A stretch of 27,780 nucleotides of DNA from an uncultured Kiritimatiellota bacterium (GTDB taxonomy: Bacteria > Verrucomicrobiota > Kiritimatiellia > RFP12 > UBA1067): assembly GCA_934654805.1 (NCBI GenBank), contig CAKUGW010000028.1, forward strand, positions 1-27,780, given 5' to 3'. Both the position numbers and the translations under genes were made by a program. Shown here in pieces: positions 1-7,154 of this stretch (position 1 is the stretch's first letter; every line of letters starts with the position of its first letter). The notes beneath the pieces were generated by a model. That model made no database searches. It saw only the letters and a list, made by a program, of their open reading frames with translations, and was not told where the DNA came from.

Positions 1-74
<74 letters not shown>

Positions 75-88
75 ACTCTCGCCCTTAT

Positions 89-245
89 CCCGGATTTTCC
101 GGGGAGGCGGGACGCCCCCGCGACCGCCGTTCGCGCCGCGTCGGTAGGGCGTGTCGCCCCGCGACCGCCGTTCGTACCCCCGTCGGTAGGGCGCGTCGCC
201 CCTGCGACCGCCGTTCGCGCCGCGTGCGGTTCACGCGGAGGCTTC
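89..245. repeat. Palindrome followed by ~42-bp tandem repeats, downstream of putP
   Basis: A hairpin at 89-103 (CCGGA-type arms, TTT loop) is followed by almost three copies of a ~42-bp unit. The copies begin with GCGACCGCCGTTCG at 120, 161 and 204. The two full units each contain a short perfect hairpin, GGGCG-TGT-CGCCC at 147-159 and GGGCG-CGT-CGCCC at 189-201. The 384-base stretch before the putP stop holds no convincing gene: the plus-strand frames here are proline/arginine-rich and have no recognisable domain. The block looks like an intergenic REP-like palindromic repeat cluster. Confidence 0.75.
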
Positions 246-316
246 ACCCGCTCCCGACACCACGGCCAACTGCGGAAGCCCTGCCTTTCTACAACTCTTG
301 CTACAACGGCCAAAAC

Positions 317-377
317 CGAAAATCGGGACAAGGGTGCGAAAAGAATCGGCACCCCCGTGCAAAAGGCTCGTCAAGCC
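317..377 (-). terminator. Possible transcription terminator region after putP
   Basis: Just past the putP stop the minus strand has a short GGCTT/GAGCC stem (365-377) followed by TTTT. Next comes a GCAC/GTGC hairpin (349-360) followed by a T-rich run, then a CCGA/TCGG hairpin (317-327). Each stem is short, so termination is plausible but weak. Confidence 0.35.
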
Positions 378-384
378 CCCTTTC

Positions 385-1968
385 TCAGGCCTTCGCCTCG
401 TCAGAAACAGCCGCGAACTCGTCCAGCATCTCCTGCGACGGCCGCTTCGTGACGAGCGAGACGGCGACCGTCGCGACGAACGCGAGCAGGAAGCCCGGCG
501 CGAGCTCGTAGAGCCCGAAGACCGGATACGTCGCCGCGTAGTCCGCCAGGACGAACTTCCAGACGAAGCACGTGACGGAGCCGACGGCCATGCCCGCGAT
601 CGCGCCGGCGAGGTTCGTGCGCTTCCAGAAGAGCGCGAGGAGGATGAGCGGCCCGAACGCCGCGCCGAAGCCCGCCCACGCGAACGAGACCATCTTCATG
701 ACGACCTTGAAGAACTCCGACTGCGTGTTCATCGCCAGGCCGATCGCGACGAGCGAGACGGCGCCGACGGCGAGGCGCGAGACGAGGATCAGCTCGCGGT
801 TCGACGCCTTCTTGCGCAGGACGACCTTGTAGACGTCGTTCGAGAAGCTCGACGCCGAGACGAGCAGCTGGCTGTCGGCCGTGGACATGATCGCCGCCAT
901 GATCGCCGAGAGGAGGATGCCCGCGAAGACGCGCACGAGGAAGCCGTTCGCGAAGAGGCCGTTGATCATGACCATGAAGCACCGCTCCGGGTCGCCGCCG
1001 ACGTCGGCGAGCGTCAGCCCGCGCTGCTTCAGGTAGAGGTGGAAGACGAGGCCGATCACCGTCGCCGCCGCGAGCGAGATCGTGACCCACGTCATCGCGA
1101 TGCGCCGAGACCCCTTCACCTCCGCCGGGTTGTCGATGGACATGAACCGGACGAGGATGTGCGGCATGCCGAAGTAGCCAAGGCCCCACGCGAGGCAGCT
1201 GACGAGGCCGACGAGGCCGTACGCCTTGCCGGACGACGCCGTCGTGAAGAGAGACTGGAGGTAGGGGTTGATCGCGTTCAGCCCGTCCACCGTCGCGGCG
1301 AACCCGCCCGCCTGGCAGACGACGATCGCCGGCACGAGGACGATCGCGACGAACATGAGCGAGCCCTGCACGAAGTCCGTCCAGCACACCGCCATGTACC
1401 CGCCCATGAGCGTGTACGAGACGACGACGAGCGCGCCGATCCAGAGGCAGAGCGTGTACCCCGTCATCGTGAGGCCGCCGAGCGAGACCGTCTCCGGGAT
1501 GCCGAACGTCGAGGTGAAGAGCTTCGCGCAGCTCACGAACCCGGACGCCGTGTAGAACGTGAAGAAGACGAGGATGATGACCGCCGCGAGGATGCGCGAG
1601 ACGCCCGTCCTGTCCCGGAATCGGTTGCTGATGAAGTCGGGAATCGTGATCGAGTCGCCGCAGACCTGCGAATAGCGACGCAGGCGGTGCGCGACGATCT
1701 TCCAGTTGAGGTAGGTGCCGATCAAAAGGCCGATGCCGATCCACGCCTCGGAGAAGCCGCCAAGGTAGATCGCGCCGGGCAGGCCCATCAGCAGCCAGCC
1801 GGACATGTCGGACGCCTGGGCGGAGAGCGCGACGACCCACTTGTTCATCTTGCGCCCGCCGAGGTAGTAGTCGCCGAGCGACTCCTGCCGCTTCGAGAAG
1901 AAGAAGCCGATCCACAGCATCAGCGCGAGATAGCCGGCGAATGCCCCCAGCACGGTCCAGTCCAACAT
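385..1968 (-). CDS. putP: Sodium/proline symporter PutP (SSS family)
   Basis: This 527-residue inner-membrane transporter is a sodium:solute symporter, most likely importing proline with Na+. The protein is hydrophobic throughout, with about a dozen membrane segments. Its N-terminal part carries SDMSGWLLMGLPGA (residues ~53-66), a hallmark of PutP that includes the Asp linked to sodium binding in E. coli PutP. GYFGMPHILVRFMS (~264-277) and STADSQLLVSASSF (~362-375) are family signatures. The length is close to the usual ~500 residues. The start is preceded by AAAGGA about 11 bases upstream. It is the last gene before the left-hand repeat region, separated from the helicase gene by 66 bases, and probably has its own promoter. 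Proline is the best substrate guess; another small solute is possible. Confidence 0.93.
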   Translation of the reverse strand: MLDWTVLGAFAGYLALMLWIGFFFSKRQESLGDYYLGGRKMNKWVVALSAQASDMSGWLLMGLPGAIYLGGFSEAWIGIGLLIGTYLNWKIVAHRLRRYSQVCGDSITIPDFISNRFRDRTGVSRILAAVIILVFFTFYTASGFVSCAKLFTSTFGIPETVSLGGLTMTGYTLCLWIGALVVVSYTLMGGYMAVCWTDFVQGSLMFVAIVLVPAIVVCQAGGFAATVDGLNAINPYLQSLFTTASSGKAYGLVGLVSCLAWGLGYFGMPHILVRFMSIDNPAEVKGSRRIAMTWVTISLAAATVIGLVFHLYLKQRGLTLADVGGDPERCFMVMINGLFANGFLVRVFAGILLSAIMAAIMSTADSQLLVSASSFSNDVYKVVLRKKASNRELILVSRLAVGAVSLVAIGLAMNTQSEFFKVVMKMVSFAWAGFGAAFGPLILLALFWKRTNLAGAIAGMAVGSVTCFVWKFVLADYAATYPVFGLYELAPGFLLAFVATVAVSLVTKRPSQEMLDEFAAVSDEAKA

Positions 1969-2022
1969 GTCTTTGTCTTTCCTTTGACGATGATTTTATC
2001 GGTTAAAGAGCGAAATGTGCGT

Positions 2023-2031
2023 AGTTTACCA
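2023..2031 (-). promoter_or_regulatory. Possible extended -10 promoter for putP
   Basis: The minus strand reads TGGTAAACT followed by ACGCAC. This parallels the TGGTATAAT-ACGCGG element upstream of other genes in the window, but the hexamer matches the -10 consensus at only 4 of 6 positions. It would give a leader of about 50 bases before putP. Confidence 0.35.
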
Positions 2032-2034
2032 TTT

Positions 2035-4608
2035 TCAGGTCGCGCTTGGCAAGGGCGACAGCAGCTCGTTCAGGTCGGCGGCGGTCAGCGTCTCCATCAC
2101 CTGCGCGTCGGTCGTCGAGACGGTCGCGCTGATGACGGCCTGCTTGCGCCGCTGGAGCGCGAGCACCTTCTCCTCGATCGTCCCCGACGCGATCATCTTC
2201 ATGACGTAGACCGTCTTCTTCTGCCCGATGCGGTGCGCACGGTCCGTCGCCTGGTCCTCGACGGCGGGGTTCCACCACGGGTCGTAGTGCATGACCATGT
2301 CCGCCCCCGTGAGGTTGAGACCCGTGCCGCCGGCCATGAGCGAGATGAGGAAGACGGGAATCTTCGGATCGCGGTTGAAGCGGTTGCATTCGCCGAGCCG
2401 GTCCTTCGTCGAACCGTCCAGGTAGCAGAACGGGATTCCGGCGCGCGTCAGCTCGTCCGAAAGGATCTTCAGCATCTTCACGAACTGCGAGAAGACGAGA
2501 ATCTTGTGTCCGCCCGCGACGGCGTCGGTCAGCTGCTCCAGGAACGGCTCGACTTTCGCGCGCGAGGCGATCTGGCGAAGGCGCATCAGCATCGCGAGCA
2601 GCTCGAACTTCGACTTCGCGAAGCCCTTCGCCCTGACGACCGATCCGGCCTCGCGCCGCGTCTGCGCCAGCGCGGCGAGATACTCGCGCTGGGCCTCGTC
2701 GGACATCGGACAGTACGAGACCTTCACGATCTTGTCCGGCAGGTCCTTCGCGACGGACTTCTTCACGCGCCGCAGGATGAACGGCGCGATCTTGCGCTTC
2801 AGCTTCGCAAGCGCCGCCGCGTCGCCCGACTCGCGGATCGGGTTCTCGAAGTTGAGCTTGAACGTCTCGTAGTCGCCGAGGTAGTCCGGCATGAGGAAGT
2901 CGAAGATCGACCAGACGTCCGCGACGGAGTTCTCGACGGGCGTGCCCGTGAGGGCGAGCTTGCGATCCGCCGCCAGCAGCTTCACGGCCTTCGCGTTCTT
3001 CGTCTCGCGGTTCTTGATGTGCTGGGCCTCGTCGAGGACAACCGCGCTGAACCGCCGTCCGAGATACGCCGCGTCGAAGTCGCGCTGGAGAAGCGCATAG
3101 GACGTCACGACGAGGTCGACCGCGTCGATGCGGCGGAAGTCGCGCGCGCGCTCCGGCCCCGAGACGACGAGTACCTTCAGCTGCGGCGTGAACTTCTTCG
3201 CCTCGGCCTCCCAGTTGCGCACAAGCGACGTCGGGCAGACAATCAGCGCGGGCTGAGCGTTGGGCGTTGCGGGGCGGTGTCCTGTCCTGTGGGCTGTCGG
3301 CAACGACAGCCAGGTGAGCGTCTGTAACGTCTTGCCGAGGCCCATCTCGTCGGCGAGAAGCCCCGACAGCCCCGCCTCTTCGAGAAAGCGCATCCAGTAG
3401 ACGCCCTGCTTCTGGTAGGGGCGAAGCGCCTTGTCGAGCGCGCCGAGCGCGACCGGCTCGAACTTCGCGTTCGGGTCGCCGCGCTTCGCGGCGCTCTCGC
3501 GCCACGCCGTCGCGGCGGTGTCGTCGAGATCGACGGCATCGAGAATCGACTCGAGCGACGACCGCACGTAGGGCGCGTAGACGCCCTTCACGCGAAACCA
3601 GCCGCGCGCGGCGCCGCCCTGGGTCGCGGCGCAGTCCGTGAAGATGTCGTGCATCCGCCCGATGGCGTCGCCGTCGAGCAGATAGACCTGCCCGTTCTTG
3701 AGAAGGCAGCCGTCGCCACGGTTCAGCGCGGCCTGGATCTCGGCGGGCGCGATGTCCTCGCCCTGCGCGTCAAATTCGTAGGCGACGTCGAACGCACCGC
3801 CCGGCGCGTCCTTCACCTTGACGACGGGCACGATCGTGCGGAAGGTGTCCATGAGCGACGAGAGCCGGTCCGAGAGTTGGAACTCCCAGTCCGCACGGCG
3901 ACGCAGCTTCGGATAGCCCGCGCCAAGGAAGGCCATGACCTTCTGGGGATTCGTCAAATAGAGCTTCAGATCCCCTTCGCGGTAGCCCGGCTCAAACCCC
4001 CACTTCGCGAGTTCCGCAACAGCCTCGCGCTCCGACTTCAGCGAGCGCGTTCGCCGCACAAGATCGTCGTCCGGGTCTTCGAGGTAGACCGTGTGCGCCG
4101 TCTGCACGGAGCAGGCGGGGAAGTCGATGTCGCCATACCAGGCGTCAAGCTCAATCGAAAGCGCGGCGCGCGAGCCGGAAAGGAACGCATAGAACTTCGG
4201 CGCCATCGGCACCTCGATGAAGTCGCCGGGCACCGCGTCGTCCGCGTCCGAGGCGTCACCCGGCGGCGTGTGCCGCGCCGCACCGCCGCCCGTCGCAAGC
4301 TCGTCTTCCTCCGCCTCCATGACCCAGAGGGCGATGCCGACGGCGAGGACGTGTTCGCAGATGCGTCCGTAGCGCTGGTTCGCGGCGCAGGGACAGTGCG
4401 AGCGGATGCAGCTCGCGCGCTCCAGCGTGAAGCTCACCGGCATCGCCCAGCCGCCACGCTGCTGGATCTTGCCCGAAACGGTCAGCGTCTCGTCATCGTA
4501 GCGGACGTCCGTGACGTCGCCGGAATTGCAGAGCGCGAGCCCCTGGTTGAAGACGTCCTTGCCGCCCCAGCTTTCCAGCTCCTCGCGCGTGATGCCCGAC
4601 CGAATCAT
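2035..4608 (-). CDS. SWIM zinc-finger SNF2-family helicase
   Basis: This 857-residue protein belongs to the bacterial SNF2 (Rad54/HepA-like) ATPases, which move along or remodel DNA-protein complexes. A SWIM-type zinc site lies near the N-terminus (C72, C74, C84, H86). A poorly conserved middle region follows, and then the two helicase lobes: DEMGLGKT (420-427, Walker A), DEAQH (526-530, Walker B), TGTPVEN (554-560), SQFVKML (707-713) and DRAHRIGQ (789-796, motif VI). All core motifs are intact. Between motif I and the conserved PALIVCPTSL there is an extra low-complexity stretch (about residues 435-452). The gene is 40 bases after the S1-protein gene and ends the bamA operon. The physiological target is unknown. 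Confidence 0.92.
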   Translation of the reverse strand: MIRSGITREELESWGGKDVFNQGLALCNSGDVTDVRYDDETLTVSGKIQQRGGWAMPVSFTLERASCIRSHCPCAANQRYGRICEHVLAVGIALWVMEAEEDELATGGGAARHTPPGDASDADDAVPGDFIEVPMAPKFYAFLSGSRAALSIELDAWYGDIDFPACSVQTAHTVYLEDPDDDLVRRTRSLKSEREAVAELAKWGFEPGYREGDLKLYLTNPQKVMAFLGAGYPKLRRRADWEFQLSDRLSSLMDTFRTIVPVVKVKDAPGGAFDVAYEFDAQGEDIAPAEIQAALNRGDGCLLKNGQVYLLDGDAIGRMHDIFTDCAATQGGAARGWFRVKGVYAPYVRSSLESILDAVDLDDTAATAWRESAAKRGDPNAKFEPVALGALDKALRPYQKQGVYWMRFLEEAGLSGLLADEMGLGKTLQTLTWLSLPTAHRTGHRPATPNAQPALIVCPTSLVRNWEAEAKKFTPQLKVLVVSGPERARDFRRIDAVDLVVTSYALLQRDFDAAYLGRRFSAVVLDEAQHIKNRETKNAKAVKLLAADRKLALTGTPVENSVADVWSIFDFLMPDYLGDYETFKLNFENPIRESGDAAALAKLKRKIAPFILRRVKKSVAKDLPDKIVKVSYCPMSDEAQREYLAALAQTRREAGSVVRAKGFAKSKFELLAMLMRLRQIASRAKVEPFLEQLTDAVAGGHKILVFSQFVKMLKILSDELTRAGIPFCYLDGSTKDRLGECNRFNRDPKIPVFLISLMAGGTGLNLTGADMVMHYDPWWNPAVEDQATDRAHRIGQKKTVYVMKMIASGTIEEKVLALQRRKQAVISATVSTTDAQVMETLTAADLNELLSPLPSAT

Positions 4609-4613
4609 GATGC

Positions 4614-4630
4614 GCCCGCCCTTCGCGGGC
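4614..4630 (-). promoter_or_regulatory. Hairpin just upstream of the SNF2 gene start
   Basis: A perfect 6-bp GC stem (GCCCGC / GCGGGC, 5-base loop) ends 5 bases before the helicase start codon. It occupies the place where a ribosome-binding site would sit. There is no T-tract, so it is not a classical terminator. It could limit translation of the helicase or be an mRNA stability element. Confidence 0.35.
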
Positions 4631-4648
4631 CGTCTCGCCTTGCGTCCG

Positions 4649-5449
4649 TCAGCCGAGCTTCAGGCCGCTGAACGCGCCGGCGAGCGAGCCGACGTGCGCG
4701 TTCTTCTCGGCGTTCGCCTTCATCCATTCCGCGACTTCGGCGGCGGACTTGGCAGACGCCTCCTCTTCGGGCGAGCGGTGGAAGACGCGCGGCAGGCACT
4801 CCTTGCGGGAAAGCGCGATCTTGCCCGCCTCGCGGTCGATGTGCAGCACCTTGACGGTCACGGCGTCGCCCGACTTGAGAATCGCGTTCGGATCCTCGAC
4901 GCGCTCCCACGCGATCTCGCGCACGGGGAGCAGCCCCTCGACGCCGCCGAGGTCGACGAACGCGCCGAAGTCGAAGACGCGCGTGACGGTGCCGTTCAGC
5001 GTCTCGCCCTCGTGCAGCTCGTTGAGGACGGCCTCGCGCAACGCCTCGGCCTGAACCTCCAAGAGCGCCCGACGCGAGACGACGACGCTCAGCCCCCGGT
5101 CGTCCTTCGCGTATTCCGTCACGACGAAGTCGAACTTGCGACCGAGATACTCGGACGGCTCCTTCTTGAACCGGTCGATCTGGGAAAAGGGACAGAACGC
5201 GCGCTGACCGGCGACGGTCACCTCGTAGCCGCCCTTCACCTCCTTCTCGACGAGACCCGAAACGGCCTCGCCCGCCTCGTAGGCGGCCTTGAGCGCCGCG
5301 TTGTCGTCCGACGCGACCTCCACGGCCGGCTTCGCCGGACGCACGAGCGACTTGTCGTCGTTGAACGCCTTGCCGAACTTGTAGCCCTTGCGAATGCCCT
5401 TGAACTGGTCGTTCAGGAGGGCCCCGAAATCAAAGTTTCCGTTTGCCAT
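4649..5449 (-). CDS. Protein with two S1 RNA-binding domains (ribosomal protein S1-like)
   Basis: This 266-residue protein has two S1/OB folds, at about residues 60-127 and 147-217. The second is very typical (GTVTRVFDFGAFVDLGGVEG, then VKVLHIDREAGKIALS). Such proteins bind single-stranded RNA. The N-terminal tail starts MANGNFDFGALLNDQF, and the C-terminus is Ala/Lys/Glu-rich. It is far shorter than ribosomal protein S1 (4-6 repeats), so it is probably an S1-like accessory factor rather than the ribosomal protein itself. It lies 25 bases after lpxD and 40 before the SNF2 gene in an envelope-biogenesis operon. RNA binding is likely; the target is unknown. Confidence 0.85.
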   Translation of the reverse strand: MANGNFDFGALLNDQFKGIRKGYKFGKAFNDDKSLVRPAKPAVEVASDDNAALKAAYEAGEAVSGLVEKEVKGGYEVTVAGQRAFCPFSQIDRFKKEPSEYLGRKFDFVVTEYAKDDRGLSVVVSRRALLEVQAEALREAVLNELHEGETLNGTVTRVFDFGAFVDLGGVEGLLPVREIAWERVEDPNAILKSGDAVTVKVLHIDREAGKIALSRKECLPRVFHRSPEEEASAKSAAEVAEWMKANAEKNAHVGSLAGAFSGLKLG

Positions 5450-5474
5450 AGCCTTTTCCTCTTCCGCCCGTGCC

Positions 5475-6500
5475 TCACTTCGCGGCGACGAGCGCCTTCA
5501 GTTCCTTCACCTCGGCGCGCAGCTTCTCCACCAGACGCGGCAGGAGCAGGCGCGCGCCGAACTCCTTCTTCGACTCGGCCGGCGCGCCGAGCACGTACTT
5601 GACCGAGCCGTCCAGCGTCTTCGGCACGCCCGCCTGAGGGCCGACCTGAACGCCATCCGCAATCTTGATGTGGCCGGAAATGCCGGCCTGCGCCCAGATG
5701 AGGCAGCCCTTGCCGATCTGCGTCGAGCCCGCGACGCCCGCCTGGGCGATGATGCCCGAGTAGCCCGCGACCTTGACGTTGTGGCCGATCTGCACGAGGT
5801 TGTCGATCTTCGTCTGCGGGCCGATGTAGGTGCGGCCGATGCGCGCGCGGTCGATCGTCGTGTTCGAGCCGACCTCGACGCCGTCGCCGAGCTCGACGAT
5901 GCCGAGCTGGGGAATCTTCTCGATCTTGATGCCCGTGAGGCCAACCGACGTCGTGTAGCCGTAGCCGTCGCCGCCAATCCGCACGCCGCAGTGGAGAATC
6001 ACCTTCTTGCCAAGCACCGAACCCTCGCGGAGCGTGACCTGCGGATAGAGGTGGCAACCGTCGCCGAGGCGGCAGTTCTCGCCGATGAAGACCTGCGCCT
6101 CGATGACGCAGTCGTCGCCGATCTCCGCGCCCTTCTCGATGACCGTGTAGGCCCCGACATGGACGCGCTTGCCGAGCCGGACGGACGGGTCGATGACGGC
6201 GGTCGGGTGGACGCCCGGCGCGCGCACGGGCGGCGGCGGCGCCAACAGCGCGGCCGCCTTCATGCAGGCGTCGTTTGGATCTTTCACGCGAATGATTGCG
6301 CACGGCGCGCCATGTTCCCAGTCCTTCGTCAGCAGGACGGCCGAGGCCTTCGTCACCTGCACGAGCGCGACGTGCTTCGGATCCTTGCAGAAGCTGAGGT
6401 CGCCCTTGCGGGCCTCCTCCAGCCCGGCGCAGGCGAGGATGTCGACGTCAGGGCCCTCCAGCGCGCCGCCGAGGGCCTTCGCCAGCTCACTTGCCCTCAT
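5475..6500 (-). CDS. lpxD: UDP-3-O-acylglucosamine N-acyltransferase LpxD
   Basis: LpxD adds the second (N-linked) hydroxyacyl chain from acyl-ACP to UDP-3-O-acylglucosamine, the third step of lipid A synthesis, in the cytoplasm. The 341 residues equal the E. coli length. An N-terminal uridine-binding domain (~1-95) is followed by a left-handed beta-helix of hexapeptide repeats (~97-300) and a C-terminal helix. The catalytic histidine is in NLVQIGHNV (H240). HPTAVIDPSV and GSNTTIDRARIG are characteristic. The start overlaps the end of the ompH gene by 14 bases, and AAGGG sits 5 bases upstream. The order bamA-ompH-lpxD is the classic arrangement in Gram-negative bacteria. Confidence 0.96.
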   Translation of the reverse strand: MRASELAKALGGALEGPDVDILACAGLEEARKGDLSFCKDPKHVALVQVTKASAVLLTKDWEHGAPCAIIRVKDPNDACMKAAALLAPPPPVRAPGVHPTAVIDPSVRLGKRVHVGAYTVIEKGAEIGDDCVIEAQVFIGENCRLGDGCHLYPQVTLREGSVLGKKVILHCGVRIGGDGYGYTTSVGLTGIKIEKIPQLGIVELGDGVEVGSNTTIDRARIGRTYIGPQTKIDNLVQIGHNVKVAGYSGIIAQAGVAGSTQIGKGCLIWAQAGISGHIKIADGVQVGPQAGVPKTLDGSVKYVLGAPAESKKEFGARLLLPRLVEKLRAEVKELKALVAAK

Positions 6501-7047
6501 CGCGGCCCTTCGCGTTCTTGGGCTCGACGCCCAGCTCCTGCAGCATCTCGTCCGTCACGTCGTACTTCGCCTTCGCGAACGGCGCGGCGGTCCTGTCGAG
6601 GATGAGGTCGTAGTCCTTCTTCTCGGCAAACTTCGCGAGCCGCTTGCGCAGGTCGTCCGTCGTCGTCTTGAGCAGGCGCCCCTCCAGGTCCTGCAGGTCC
6701 TGGCGGCAGCGCGCGACTTCGGCGCGGTAGCGCTGCTCGATGCCCATCAGCTTCTGCTGGATGTCCATGAGCTGCTTCTCGACGTCGGCCTTCGCCTTCG
6801 CCGCGAGCATCGGGTTGCGCAGCTGCTCGGCGATCTTCTTGCCTTCCGCCTGAAGGCTCTCGCCCTCGGACTTGATCGCCTCGACCTTCTTCTGGTAGTC
6901 CTTGTCCGTCGAGGTCAGGAGCTCCTTGTTGGCGTCGTAGTTCGGGTGGTTGCGGATGAGGAGCATCAGGTTGACCGTGCCGACCTTCATCTCCGCCGAG
7001 GCGGCGAAAGCCGAGAGCAGGACGAGCGTAAACGCGAGTTTCTTCAT
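6487..7047 (-). CDS. skp: Periplasmic chaperone OmpH/Skp
   Basis: This 186-residue secreted protein has a clear signal peptide (MKKLAFTLVLLSAFAASA, cleavage about residue 18). A long coiled-coil rich in Lys/Glu/Gln/Ala follows, as expected for Skp/OmpH, the trimeric chaperone that holds unfolded outer-membrane proteins for BamA. The opening KVGTVNLMLLIRNHPNYD and later YDLILDRTAAPFAKAKYDVT match the family. It sits between bamA and lpxD. A strong AAGGAAAAGGAAAA ribosome-binding region directly precedes the start. A block of heptanucleotide repeats fills the gap to bamA. Confidence 0.93.
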   Translation of the reverse strand: MKKLAFTLVLLSAFAASAEMKVGTVNLMLLIRNHPNYDANKELLTSTDKDYQKKVEAIKSEGESLQAEGKKIAEQLRNPMLAAKAKADVEKQLMDIQQKLMGIEQRYRAEVARCRQDLQDLEGRLLKTTTDDLRKRLAKFAEKKDYDLILDRTAAPFAKAKYDVTDEMLQELGVEPKNAKGRDEGK

Positions 7048-7095
7048 TTTTCCTTTTCCTTGTCTTGTTGTTTCCGAGATTCTTCCGTCTGAAGC

Positions 7096-7154
7096 CTTTT
7101 CCCTTTTCCCTTTTCCCTTTTCCTTCTTCCTTCTTCCTTCTTCCTTCTTCCTTC
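7096..7154. repeat. Heptanucleotide tandem repeats between bamA and ompH
   Basis: On the plus strand about four CCCTTTT-type units are followed by about five CTTCCTT units, ending directly against the bamA stop codon. On the coding strand this is an A/G-rich ladder of AAAAGGG and AAGGAAG units resembling repeated ribosome-binding sites. Seven-base units are the kind of repeat that changes copy number by slippage. Confidence 0.92.

Noticed and set aside
298..3327. A 1009-codon plus-strand open frame
   Set aside because: It is antisense to putP and the SNF2 gene, is extremely Arg/Asp/Glu-rich with no domain, and arises from high-GC codons of the real genes. The long plus-strand frames at 7065-9617 and 9750-12134 are rejected for the same reason.
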